Origin: UBA5070 sp035913415
GTDB lineage: Bacteria > Fibrobacterota > Fibrobacteria > UBA5070
Direction: 5' to 3'
Length of the DNA: 14,885 nucleotides
Assembly (NCBI GenBank): GCA_035913415.1
Contig: JAMIIV010000002.1
Span: forward strand, 1 to 14,885
Shown here: one piece after another, positions 6,949 to 14,885 of the stretch
Layout: each line of letters opens with the position of its first letter
Position numbering within the stretch: the first letter of the stretch is position 1
Program-made: the position numbers and the translations under genes
Notes under the pieces: generated by a model
Database searches by the model: none
Seen by the model: the letters and a program-made list of their open reading frames with translations, nothing else
Told to the model about the DNA's origin: nothing

Positions 6949-7767
6949 ATGAGTGCGTCTTCCAGCGGCACGGACCAGCCCGCCATCGCGGCGCTGGATT
7001 TCCCTCGCTTGCAAGGGCTGATGGGGCGGAACCTCATGGTCTACCAGGATCTCGAGTCCCTCATGAAGGAACTTGCGTTTGCCGTTCACCTGTTTGTGCC
7101 GTTGGAGGGGGGCGCAGACGCTCTGAAGTTGCGCCGGGAGCGCATTCAGAAGCTGACCCTTGGCGGGACGGTCGATGACGTCATGCGCCTGTTCGACCCT
7201 TACGACGAGGCGGTTGCATCAGGGAATTGGTTGGAGATCAAGCTGTCACTCCAATGGGATACCCTGGACAAGGATGCGGAGCGACGGCGTTTTGCAGAGA
7301 TGATTGCCGAGCGGAATTGGCTTGTCCACAACAGCCTACGGGAACTCTGCTACAGCTCGGATCCACAAATTCGTGCAGATGCCGGGGCGAGAATCGAACA
7401 TCAGCATGCGGCAGCTGTGGAATTCTTCGAGGTCATTCGCGGACGATGGCGGGACATCGTCGAGCTTCGGAAGGACATGATCGGGAACTTCAGGAGTGTC
7501 GTGATTCCGATGTGGATCTTCCAGAAACAAGCCCAGGCGCTGCTGGCTGACCCGAAGGCCCTAAAGGCGACAACGGACGGCTCCTTCCTTCTTGAGCGCA
7601 TGGTCGATTTGATTCGAGTGCAAGGTCCGCTCTCGTCCGAGGGCTTCAAGACGCTTCGCGGGATTGGATTCGAGGCGCTGCTCCAACATATTGAACCCCG
7701 GCTCACCTTCGAAGATCGGCGCATCGGGGAGAGGCTCGCGCGCTTCGCCATCCTGCCGGCCGAGTAG
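6949..7767 (+). CDS. HEPN-motif protein with possible LOTUS/OST-HTH-like C-terminus
   Basis: A 272-residue protein with no obvious membrane segment. The N-terminal helix (about 14-47, LQGLMGRNLMVYQDLESLMKEL broken by no charged gap) leads into a helical region that carries RNWLVH at 122-127. This matches the R-[N]-x3-H signature of HEPN ribonucleases, preceded by MIAE as in HEPN proteins that end in an OST-HTH/LOTUS RNA-binding domain. The last about 65 residues (LLERMVDLIR then FKTLRGIGFEALLQHI) could be such a domain in divergent form. HEPN proteins are typical RNA-cleaving effectors of toxin-antitoxin and anti-phage systems. The role here is inferred. The start is uncertain: the frame is open from an ATG at 6793, with in-frame GTGs at 6913 and 6931, and no choice has a good ribosome site. 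I chose 6949 because the family-like sequence begins just after it. It precedes the DUF6361 gene by 197 bases. Confidence 0.75.
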   Translation: MSASSSGTDQPAIAALDFPRLQGLMGRNLMVYQDLESLMKELAFAVHLFVPLEGGADALKLRRERIQKLTLGGTVDDVMRLFDPYDEAVASGNWLEIKLSLQWDTLDKDAERRRFAEMIAERNWLVHNSLRELCYSSDPQIRADAGARIEHQHAAAVEFFEVIRGRWRDIVELRKDMIGNFRSVVIPMWIFQKQAQALLADPKALKATTDGSFLLERMVDLIRVQGPLSSEGFKTLRGIGFEALLQHIEPRLTFEDRRIGERLARFAILPAE

Positions 7768-7964
7768 ATCACGCATCCCACCCGGGGTAGGCGAATTCCG
7801 TCTACGACGATTCAATGAGCTCGAAGGTCGGGCGAGAGACCTCCATTGTGTCTGCATAATCCGTCGTTGAAATGCTTCCATCCAGACAAGTGATCGCCTG
7901 TGCAGGTGTACCGCATTCCAGATGATCATTGCCATGGCCAATTCCATGATGGACTTTTCGGTCT
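7768..7964 (+). promoter_or_regulatory. Gap upstream of the three-gene operon
   Basis: These 197 bases between the HEPN-type gene and the DUF6361 gene carry no plausible gene. A CATAAT box (7855-7860) matches a -10 element at 5 of 6 positions but has no good -35. Near the downstream start are TGATCA and CCATGG palindromes inside a broader imperfect inverted repeat (ATTG-CCATGG-C-CAAT, about 7928-7942). These could be an operator. The gap suggests the three-gene operon may have its own promoter. Confidence 0.3.
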
Positions 7965-9167
7965 ATGTCCCCATTCCTCTCCTGGATCGATCACGATCCC
8001 AAAGCGCGTGAGCGCAGCCAACAGATCCTTTCCCTGTTCTCCGAGAAGGAGTCTCGAGACGAGATGGGAATGGGGACTGTGCGCGATGCTCTGGCCGATC
8101 TCCTCTTCCCGGGGACCTCGACCATCCAGACGAGGCTCCGGTACTTCTTGTTCATCCCTTGGACCTACGAGGCGCTGGAAAGATCGGGCAAACAAGGGGA
8201 TATGTTCCTGGCCGAGGGGCGCAAGCAAGAGCTGCGTCTCTTGGATTCCTTCGAGCTTGAGCCGAAGGAAACCGGGTTGATCGGGTCCGAGGCGCGCGCG
8301 GCGGTGAAGCGGCTACCGAGTTCCGTCTATTGGGCCGGACTCCAATCCTGGGGAATTCGCCGTCGCTTCACGGGTGGCATGGAGGAGTATGCGCGCGGGT
8401 TCCGGTCGTTCCATGACCGGGTCTCACGCATGGCTCGCCACGGCGGAGGCGATGACGAGGGAGACGGGCCCACTGGAGAGGGAATCTGGCACAAGCGGGT
8501 TCTGGAGCTGCGCCCCGCGGGTTTTCCCCAGTCGATGTCCTTTCGGCTGACACGCGACGAAAGTGATTTCCTCGTGGACCGCATTCGAGGGAGTCATCCT
8601 GAATCCCTTCTTGCGTGGTTTGCATTGCACCCCGAGGCTCCTGTCTCGGACGATCTTCTCTTTCCCTGGGATCACCCCTTGAAGGACGCCTTCCCGGCAC
8701 CGATCCGCGAGACGATCGAGCATGGTCGACTTCTCTCGATCGTGATCGAGGGTGCGGCGTTGCTTTACAACCTGCAGCTCGCTGAAGTCGGCGAACGCTC
8801 CGAGCTACTAGACCGGTATCGCGAAGACCTGGAGTCGTGGCGAGGAGATCTCGACCTCCCAAGCCTCGCGACCTGGGACCTGGCGCGCCTCTGGGAAATC
8901 GCCACGCGTGGAGGCGGACGCCCTACCGTCAGCACCCGATTGTTCCTCGAAGCATGGCTCTCCCAAGTTATGGAGACTTCGGGCAACGTTACGGAAGCGG
9001 AAACCGCGCGGACTCTCGTCCGCAATCGCGAGATGGCCCTGAAGCAGGGACGTTCGCGGTTCCGGAACACGGCAGCGCGCAATCAGTGGCAAGGAGGCTC
9101 GGGAACGGCCCCCATGGTGTACCGATGGCCCCAGGCGCTCCGACTCCTTCGTGATCTGGAACGGTGA
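7965..9167 (+). CDS. DUF6361-family protein, defence-associated
   Basis: A 400-residue soluble protein that I recognise as the DUF6361 family. It opens with SWIDHDPKARERS, then MGTVRDALADLLFPGTSTIQ and TRLRYFLFIPWTYEALE (residues about 36-71), which are the family's most conserved stretches. Later residues include a basic patch (RRRFTGG, about 132-138) and a helical C-terminal half. No catalytic motif is known to me and none is evident, so its biochemical role is open. The start at 7965 fits the family N-terminus, though the ribosome site is weak. Its stop lies 9 bases before the PLD-like gene, whose ribosome site overlaps the stop. That spacing makes it part of a translationally linked operon with a PLD-like protein and a helicase. 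Confidence 0.85.
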   Translation: MSPFLSWIDHDPKARERSQQILSLFSEKESRDEMGMGTVRDALADLLFPGTSTIQTRLRYFLFIPWTYEALERSGKQGDMFLAEGRKQELRLLDSFELEPKETGLIGSEARAAVKRLPSSVYWAGLQSWGIRRRFTGGMEEYARGFRSFHDRVSRMARHGGGDDEGDGPTGEGIWHKRVLELRPAGFPQSMSFRLTRDESDFLVDRIRGSHPESLLAWFALHPEAPVSDDLLFPWDHPLKDAFPAPIRETIEHGRLLSIVIEGAALLYNLQLAEVGERSELLDRYREDLESWRGDLDLPSLATWDLARLWEIATRGGGRPTVSTRLFLEAWLSQVMETSGNVTEAETARTLVRNREMALKQGRSRFRNTAARNQWQGGSGTAPMVYRWPQALRLLRDLER

Positions 9168-9176
9168 GGACACATC

Positions 9177-10982
9177 ATGCTCCATCCTGAAGACCGCAAG
9201 CTCCTCGTCCAATCCCTGAATCCGCCGACCGACTATGTCTTCGATACCGGCGTGGTGACCACATTCTCGCTTCAGCCAGAGGCCCTGATCGCGGCCCCCC
9301 TACACTTGTCGTGGTTGGCCCATGGTGGCGATTCGGAAATGCCCGACGACCCCATTCGGCTGCTGGAAGGCCTCCGGCGCGTCGCATCGCGACTCACGGT
9401 CTTCAGTGACGCCGGCCGCATGCATCTCCCGACGAAGAGCTTGCCCCTTGCGGGATTGCTTGAAGACATGATCCACGAGGTTCGCGCTCCTCGGAAAGGC
9501 GCATTCCATCCCAAGGTCTGGCTGCTGCGATTCCAGCACGTTGAGAAGAAGGATGCTCCCCATCTTCGCTTGTTGGTGCTCTCCCGGAACCTGACCTTCG
9601 ATCGCTCCTGGGACCTCTGTCTTGGACTCGAGGGGTCCCCCGGGAAGCAGGGGGTCGCCAAGAATGCCCCCTTGAGGGAACTGTTCAATGGGGTGCTCCA
9701 GTGGGCCGCCCAAGGGGGGCGGAAAATGTCCCCGGCTCGCCTCGAAGCGCTGGAGTCTTTGATGGAGGATGCTCGGCGAGTGAACTGGATCTTGCCTCCA
9801 GGCTTCACAGAATGTGAGTTCCATGCACTGGGCCTGTCGACCAGGCCCAAGCCCTGGCTTCCCGAGAAGTCCGACGACCTCCTCGTAATTTCCCCGTTCG
9901 TGACGACGCAGGCCTTGGAAGACCTGGCTGACACCAGCCGACAGCAGCCCGTTCTGATCTCGCGTCCAGACGAGCTCGACAAGATCCCGGATGCGACCCT
10001 TGCTCGCTTCCGTGAGGTTCGCGTTCTCGACGAAAAATGCGACCAGCTCACCGAGGGTGACTCTGGCGGAGATGCCCTGCTCCAGGGCCTGCACGCGAAA
10101 GCATTCATCTCCAAAACCGGATGGGATGCAACCTTCGTGGTCGGCTCCGCCAATGCCACCAACGCGGCCCTGCGAGCGGGATCCAATGTGGAATTCCTTT
10201 GCGCCCTCACCGGCAAGTATTCCCAGACCTCCACCCCAGAAAAGATTCTGGGATCCGAGGGGTTCGGCCCCATCCTGGTGCCATACCTGCGATCGGATCG
10301 AAAGGTCGATCCGGGAGAGCAGAAAGTTCGCGAGACGCTGGAAGAGATGCGCAACCTCATCGCAGATTCAATGCTCCAAGGGGCATGCAGCGCCAACGGT
10401 CCCGGAGTCTGGAAGGTTTCCCTAGCGGGGCTGCCGATTGATCTCGCTCCTGGAGTCGAGCTTCACGTCTGGCCCGTCACGCAGCTACCGAGTCAGGCCG
10501 TTGACTGCACCGGGCACCCGGCCCTCGAATTTTCGCCACTGGCTGCCGCGGAGGTTACGGCAATCTTCGGATTTCGAGTGTCCCTGGATGAGCAGGAACT
10601 GTCCTTCGCTCGAGCGATTCCCCTGTCGGGATCCCCACCCGAGCGGGAGGCTGAGATACTGATGCGCATTCTCAGCAACCCCAACGGCTTCTTGCGTTAT
10701 CTGCGCCTTTTGCTCGAGGAGTTGAGCGGCGCCGGGAGTGGAGAAGGAATGCCGCCCTGGTTCCACGCCGGAAGTGTCGGAGGTTCGGCGGTGGAAGATT
10801 CGCCTTTCTTCGAGATGTTGGCCAAGGCGTACTCGCGCAATCCTGGGTCTCTCAAATCCATCGACGACCTGATGGTACGCCTTGAAGGATCGCAAGGACA
10901 GGACCTGGTCATTCCGCCGGAGTTCCGTGAACTATGGGACACATTCCGATCGGCGCTCCTTCCTGCCGAGGTGATGCCATGA
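9177..10982 (+). CDS. Phospholipase D-like (HKD) protein, putative nuclease
   Basis: A 601-residue soluble protein with two PLD-type half-sites. The first is FHPKVWLL (His111, Lys113) with the partner segment LSRNLT (135-140). The second is LHAKAF (His306, Lys308) with VGSANAT (321-327) and a downstream Glu339. Two HxK...SxN sites in one chain would form a single bilobed active site, as in PLD-superfamily nucleases and phosphodiesterases. The strict D of HKD is not in the usual place, so this is a variant site. The region from about 400 to 601 is unassigned. The ribosome site GGTGAGGA sits across the preceding stop codon. The gene ends in an ATGA overlap with the helicase, implying coupled translation and probably a complex. 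The helicase pairing favours DNA or RNA as the substrate over lipid (inference). Confidence 0.9.
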   Translation: MLHPEDRKLLVQSLNPPTDYVFDTGVVTTFSLQPEALIAAPLHLSWLAHGGDSEMPDDPIRLLEGLRRVASRLTVFSDAGRMHLPTKSLPLAGLLEDMIHEVRAPRKGAFHPKVWLLRFQHVEKKDAPHLRLLVLSRNLTFDRSWDLCLGLEGSPGKQGVAKNAPLRELFNGVLQWAAQGGRKMSPARLEALESLMEDARRVNWILPPGFTECEFHALGLSTRPKPWLPEKSDDLLVISPFVTTQALEDLADTSRQQPVLISRPDELDKIPDATLARFREVRVLDEKCDQLTEGDSGGDALLQGLHAKAFISKTGWDATFVVGSANATNAALRAGSNVEFLCALTGKYSQTSTPEKILGSEGFGPILVPYLRSDRKVDPGEQKVRETLEEMRNLIADSMLQGACSANGPGVWKVSLAGLPIDLAPGVELHVWPVTQLPSQAVDCTGHPALEFSPLAAAEVTAIFGFRVSLDEQELSFARAIPLSGSPPEREAEILMRILSNPNGFLRYLRLLLEELSGAGSGEGMPPWFHAGSVGGSAVEDSPFFEMLAKAYSRNPGSLKSIDDLMVRLEGSQGQDLVIPPEFRELWDTFRSALLPAEVMP

Positions 10983-13900
10983 AGCGGTTCGACGCGGAGC
11001 CAGTACTCGCGACCTTGAAGAACTTCCAGCGTCGCACCGTGGAGCACGCATTCGATCGGATGTTCCTTGCGGATGTCCCACGCAGGCGATTCCTCGTGGC
11101 CGACGAGGTTGGGCTCGGGAAGACCCTGGTCGCCAAAGGCCTGATCGCGAAGACCATCGAGCACCTGCAGGACACCGTCGAACGGATCGACGTGATTTAC
11201 GTCTGCTCGAATGCGGCGATTGCGCGTCAGAACGTGGCGCGTCTGAACGTGACCGGGCAGAAGGCGTTCGTGAGTACGACGCGCCTCACCTTGCTTCCCT
11301 TGGTGGTCCGGGACCTCAAGAAGCAGAAGATCAACTTCGTTAGCTTCACACCTGGAACCACATTCGAGCATGGTCACCGAGCTGGCCACCAAGACGAACG
11401 GCGGCTCCTCCTGCGCATGCTCCAGGGCCTGCAGCAGCTCCCCTTCATCGGTCTGCAGCGAATCCTGCAAGGGAACACTGGTGATCGGTGGTTCGAATGG
11501 AGCATGAATCAGCTCGATTTCGATCAGGAGATGGCCGAAGCTTTCCGCTTGGAGGTGGTCAAGGAGCCCTGGTTCGAGGAACTCGCAGCCACGGCGGAAC
11601 ACTTCCGCGACCGCCGCCGCAGCATCACAACCGACGACCGAATGAAGTTCTTCGAGTGGATCTCTTCCATGCGCCGGACTTTGGCCCGAGTCTGTCTCGA
11701 TGCCTTGGAGCCGGATCTTGTCATCCTCGACGAATTCCAGCGATTCAAGGATCTCCTCGCCGACGAGGATCAGCGCCCCGAGGCGGAGATCGCTCGCCGG
11801 CTCTTCAACTGGTCGAACGAACTGCGCATCCTCCTGCTTTCGGCAACGCCCTACACGATGTACGCCGCGGACGCCGATGCGGAGGACCACTACAAGGATT
11901 TCCTCCAGACGCTGCGCTTCCTGTTCCAGGACACCCCAGAGCAGGTCGATGCCCTCGAGCTCGAGCTCCGCCAACTACGACGCGGTCTGCTCCAGAGTGA
12001 CTCCCTGGCTGATCTGGAGTCGTTGCGTGGAACCAAGGATCAAATCGAGTCGATTCTGCGCGAAGTCATGTGCCGCACCGAGCGAGTAGGGTCTTCGGCA
12101 TCCCTTGATTCCATGATGCACGAGGTCCATCTCCAGCCCAGACTTCAAGCGCAGGATCTCGCCGAATGGAAAGCTCTGGATTCCGTGGCGCGCACGGTGG
12201 GTTCTCACGAGGGCATCGAGTTCTGGAAGTCGGCTCCGTACGCCTTGCAGTTTCTCAACTCGACCTACTCCCTCAAACGCAAGTTCCTCGAGCGCCGGGA
12301 GACCTCCGATGCGGCGATCGTCGAAATCGTCGATGGTGAACGAAGTCGACTCCTCGACGAAGCCGCGATCCAGGCTTGGAAGCCGATCGACGCCCGCAAT
12401 GCGAAGCTTCGGACTCTTGTCGACGAGGCCATCGACGGTGGAGCCTGGCGGTGCCTGTGGATCCCTCCGTCCCTGGCCTACTCCCGCCCGGAAGGTGGCT
12501 TCGCGAACGTGCAGCCTCTGACGAAGCGGCTTCTCTTCTCGAGTTGGAAAGTCGTTCCAGACGCAGTCTCGGCGTGCCTCTCCTACGCCGTCGACCAGAA
12601 GGTGATGGAACGGTACCAGCCCGACTTCACCTACGAGGAGACCGCGCGCTCGTTGCGCCACAGGCTGCACCTAGCCGCTCCAGAAGGCAGGCCTACCGGT
12701 ATGATGCGCCTGGCACTTGCCTGGCCTTCCCCGGGGCTTGCTGAGTCTGTCCATCCCCTCGCCCTAGCTCTCGACGGACTCGATACCTGGATCGACATGC
12801 GGTCGCGGGTCGCGCATGATCTTGAGGCGCGCTGGTCCAAGCTGTTTCCGCCCGCTCGCCCAAGTAATCTGCCCGATCCGCGCTGGTATTGGGCGGCGTT
12901 GGCGATGATCGACGCGCACATGCATCCAGAGCTTCGTGAATGGTGCGATCGCTCCCTAGCGGGGCTACTGGAGGGTGGAGAGATTACAGAAGAAGGTGGC
13001 ACCGTGGCGCGCCTTCACGTCACACGCTGGTTGGATGCATGGGATCGCCGAATCGATCTGGGGCGTCGGCCTGACGACCTGTGGGAGATTCTGGCCGAAC
13101 TCGCGCTGGGTGGGCACGGGATCTGCGCATTGCGGGCACTTCACCCCCAAGCGGGTGCGGAGCTAGGGTCAGCAGACTCGGCTCTTATCGAGGCCGCTCT
13201 ACGTGCCTCGGAGGGCTTGCGAAGTCTCTTTAACCAGCCTGAAACCATTGCGCTAGTGAGTCGCGAGGCCGAGCAGGATATGGAGTCCGTGACAGGAGAG
13301 CGGTACTGGCGCGAGGTTCTTTGGTATGGCTTGAATGGCAACATTCAGGCCTTGCTCGATGAGCAGTTCCACCTATTGGCAACCTTCCAGGGCTCCTCCT
13401 CGTCAACACCAGAACGAGTCGTGGAACTTGGTCGAAGCTTCGCGGAGGGTGCGTCGATCCATAGCTCATCTATCTCCGTCGATCGGCTGGATTCCCAGAA
13501 ATCATCCTTCACTATCCGCTGCCGGTACGCGACCAAGTTCGGTGGTCAATCCGTCGCCGGCGAAGAGGGCGACCTGGAGCGCAAGAACGCTCTCCAGAAA
13601 GCGTTCAACTCCCCGTTCCGACCCTTCGTGCTGACCAACACCTCGATCGGCCAGGAGGGCCTGGACTTCCACCCTTGGTGCCACGCCGTGGTGCACTGGA
13701 ATCTCCCCACCAACCCGGTCGATCTCGAACAGCGGGAAGGACGTGTCCATCGCTTCAAGGGCCATGCCGTGCGTCGCAACCTTGCGAAGCACTTCGGACT
13801 TCCTGCTCTGCAAGCGGGCACCTGGCGGCCAGGGCTCGATCCGTGGACGATCCTGTTCGATCGTGCGAGCGCGGAGCGTCCGAAGGGAGCCTCGGACCTC

Positions 13901-14206
13901 ATCCCCTACTGGATCTTTGAGACCGAGGGTGGAGTCCAGGTTGAGCGCCGCTTGCTGTTGCAGCCGCTGAGCAGGGAGCAAGCCAGAGCGAAGCGTCTTC
14001 GCAAGAGCCTGATCCTCTACCGGATGGTTTTCGGGCAGCCCCGCCAGGAGGACCTTCTGCAGCACCTGGAAGGACAATTCGGTGAGGCCGAAGCCAAAGA
14101 GCTGGCCGAGCGGTGGAGGATCAACCTGGAACCAAAGGGATCAGAATCCCGTTGCGATTCAGGATCGAACTTGACCTCGGATCTCGTCCACGCGAACCGG
14201 TCCTGA
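10979..14206 (+). CDS. Superfamily-2 helicase/ATPase, defence-associated
   Basis: A 1075-residue ATP-dependent nucleic-acid translocase. Walker A is DEVGLGKT (42-49, Lys48), motif II is DEFQ (251-254, in LVILDEFQRF), and motif III is LLSATPY (287-293). The second lobe starts at LLFSSWKVVPDAVSACLSYA (about 518-538). Motif V is GQEGLDF (891-897) and motif VI is QREGRVHRF (918-926) with the arginine finger. About 350 residues lie between the start of lobe 2 and motif V, far more than in a compact SF2 core. They contain RWYWAALAMID and several helical stretches, so this is a large insertion, perhaps for partner or substrate binding. The ATG at 10979 overlaps the PLD gene stop (ATGA); an in-frame upstream ATG at 10934 would overlap by 49 bases and is less likely. 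The SWI2/SNF2-like lobe layout resembles helicases of DISARM-type systems. Confidence 0.92.
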   Translation: MKRFDAEPVLATLKNFQRRTVEHAFDRMFLADVPRRRFLVADEVGLGKTLVAKGLIAKTIEHLQDTVERIDVIYVCSNAAIARQNVARLNVTGQKAFVSTTRLTLLPLVVRDLKKQKINFVSFTPGTTFEHGHRAGHQDERRLLLRMLQGLQQLPFIGLQRILQGNTGDRWFEWSMNQLDFDQEMAEAFRLEVVKEPWFEELAATAEHFRDRRRSITTDDRMKFFEWISSMRRTLARVCLDALEPDLVILDEFQRFKDLLADEDQRPEAEIARRLFNWSNELRILLLSATPYTMYAADADAEDHYKDFLQTLRFLFQDTPEQVDALELELRQLRRGLLQSDSLADLESLRGTKDQIESILREVMCRTERVGSSASLDSMMHEVHLQPRLQAQDLAEWKALDSVARTVGSHEGIEFWKSAPYALQFLNSTYSLKRKFLERRETSDAAIVEIVDGERSRLLDEAAIQAWKPIDARNAKLRTLVDEAIDGGAWRCLWIPPSLAYSRPEGGFANVQPLTKRLLFSSWKVVPDAVSACLSYAVDQKVMERYQPDFTYEETARSLRHRLHLAAPEGRPTGMMRLALAWPSPGLAESVHPLALALDGLDTWIDMRSRVAHDLEARWSKLFPPARPSNLPDPRWYWAALAMIDAHMHPELREWCDRSLAGLLEGGEITEEGGTVARLHVTRWLDAWDRRIDLGRRPDDLWEILAELALGGHGICALRALHPQAGAELGSADSALIEAALRASEGLRSLFNQPETIALVSREAEQDMESVTGERYWREVLWYGLNGNIQALLDEQFHLLATFQGSSSSTPERVVELGRSFAEGASIHSSSISVDRLDSQKSSFTIRCRYATKFGGQSVAGEEGDLERKNALQKAFNSPFRPFVLTNTSIGQEGLDFHPWCHAVVHWNLPTNPVDLEQREGRVHRFKGHAVRRNLAKHFGLPALQAGTWRPGLDPWTILFDRASAERPKGASDLIPYWIFETEGGVQVERRLLLQPLSREQARAKRLRKSLILYRMVFGQPRQEDLLQHLEGQFGEAEAKELAERWRINLEPKGSESRCDSGSNLTSDLVHANRS

Positions 14207-14334
14207 CCGGAAAGAAATTCCATGTGAAAGAACCTAGGTTTGGCATCCTCGATCCCGCTTGCACCGCCCGAGGAGCTTCGCACCCTGACACGGTGTGCGC
14301 TTCTGGGCGGTTGGCAGACCACGACGGAGGCTCC
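14207..14334 (+). other. Gap between helicase and the last gene
   Basis: These 128 bases hold no convincing terminator; only a 5-bp stem (CGCAC/GTGCG near 14280-14300) is visible. The last gene could therefore be read from the same transcript. A GTG at 14224 is in frame with the downstream gene, but its extra 37 residues look non-conserved. GGAGG at 14326-14330 points to the TTG at 14335 instead. Confidence 0.4.
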
Positions 14335-14885
14335 TTGATTCTCCTGGACAACATCAACTCCCTGCTCGGCGACGATCTCCGGAAATCGTTGCACCCGGGC
14401 GCGCGGCTGCGCATTGCGGCCTCCTGCTTTTCCATCTACGCGTGGGAGGCGCTCAAGAAGGAGTTGGAGTCGATCGAGTCTTTGGAGTTCGTGTTCACGT
14501 CCCCGTCGTTCCTCGAGGCTAAGGCGACGGATCCCGTCCACAAGGAGAAGCGGGAATTTCACATCCCGGACCTGGGGCGCGAGAGGACCCTCTGTGGCGG
14601 CGACTTCGAAATCCAGCTCAAGAACAAGCTCACCCAGAAGGCCATCGCCCGAGAGTGTGCCGATTGGATCCGCCGCAAGGCGACGTTCCGATCCAACCGG
14701 TCGGGCGCGCCCATGCAGCAGTTCGCCGTGGTCGAGGCGCAGGCCCAAGCCACGGTGTACCAGCCCCTCCACGGGTTCACCTCTGCCGACCTCGGGTACA
14801 GGCCGGGTAATGCTGTTTCCAACATTGTCACGCGCATGGACGAGACCGCACACACGGCAACCTTCCTGCAGCTCTTCGAGCAGAT
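14335..14885 (+). CDS. N-terminus of PLD-like/SNF2-type helicase protein (partial)
   Basis: An open frame runs from the TTG at 14335 to the window edge (183 codons and two bases) without a stop. Its translation begins LILLDNINSLLGDDL and continues with LRIAASCFSIYAWEALKKEL (24-43), LEFVFTSPSF, an EFHIPDLGRERTLCGG stretch, LTQKAIARECADWIRRKATF and YQPLHGFTSADLGY. I recognise these as the start of large proteins with an N-terminal PLD-like domain and a SNF2-type helicase core, found in anti-phage islands, often near a DNA methyltransferase. The helicase motifs would lie beyond the window, so they are not seen. GGAGG ends 4 bases before the TTG, which supports this unusual start codon. An alternative start is the GTG at 14224. 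Confidence 0.8.
   Translation, partial: MILLDNINSLLGDDLRKSLHPGARLRIAASCFSIYAWEALKKELESIESLEFVFTSPSFLEAKATDPVHKEKREFHIPDLGRERTLCGGDFEIQLKNKLTQKAIARECADWIRRKATFRSNRSGAPMQQFAVVEAQAQATVYQPLHGFTSADLGYRPGNAVSNIVTRMDETAHTATFLQLFEQ

Noticed and set aside
10697..11974. 425-residue minus-strand frame under the PLD/helicase junction
   Set aside because: Antisense shadow across two genes with clear catalytic motifs and an ATGA overlap on the plus strand.
6694..14885. CRISPR array or insertion sequence in the accessory region
   Set aside because: No regularly spaced repeats, no terminal inverted repeats and no transposase or integrase-like protein could be found by eye.

Overview
This is a GC-rich bacterial window. 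The aldolase, and a secreted modular GH10 xylanase with a possible C-terminal sorting-like domain, fit a plant-polymer-degrading member of the Fibrobacterota or a neighbouring FCB-group lineage. That placement is inference from protein style, because no taxonomic marker is present. The left 6.7 kb reads as ordinary chromosome and the right 7.9 kb as an accessory, defence-like cassette.

Left part: 1-374 has no gene but holds two copies (plus a fragment) of a REP-like palindromic repeat. Next are a minus-strand GAF / degenerate-GGDEF / EAL protein (375-2444), a divergent class II fructose-bisphosphate aldolase (2567-3559), two hairpins between convergent genes, and a minus-strand xylanase with signal peptide, carbohydrate-binding-like modules and a GH10 domain (3706-6255). 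A tRNA-Val(CAC) at 6550-6623 has a good sigma-70 promoter and a strong terminator.

Right part: from about 6.9 kb every gene is on the plus strand. A protein with a HEPN ribonuclease-type motif (RNWLVH) and a possible C-terminal LOTUS/OST-HTH-like domain comes first. It is followed by a DUF6361-family protein, a two-motif phospholipase D-like protein and a 1075-residue superfamily-2 helicase. The last three are tightly packed (9-nt gap, then ATGA overlap) and are almost certainly one operon. A further gene starting at a TTG (14335) runs off the right edge. It resembles the N-terminus of a PLD-like/SNF2-helicase protein of anti-phage type.

Working model (inference): the helicase and the HKD-type protein act together on foreign nucleic acid, DUF6361 is an obligate partner of unknown role, and the HEPN protein could add an RNA-cleaving arm. 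The combination resembles helicase+PLD defence systems (DISARM, Azaca, Mokosh as remembered), but the DISARM marker genes (DUF1998, methylase) are absent from the window. It may be a poorly described variant.
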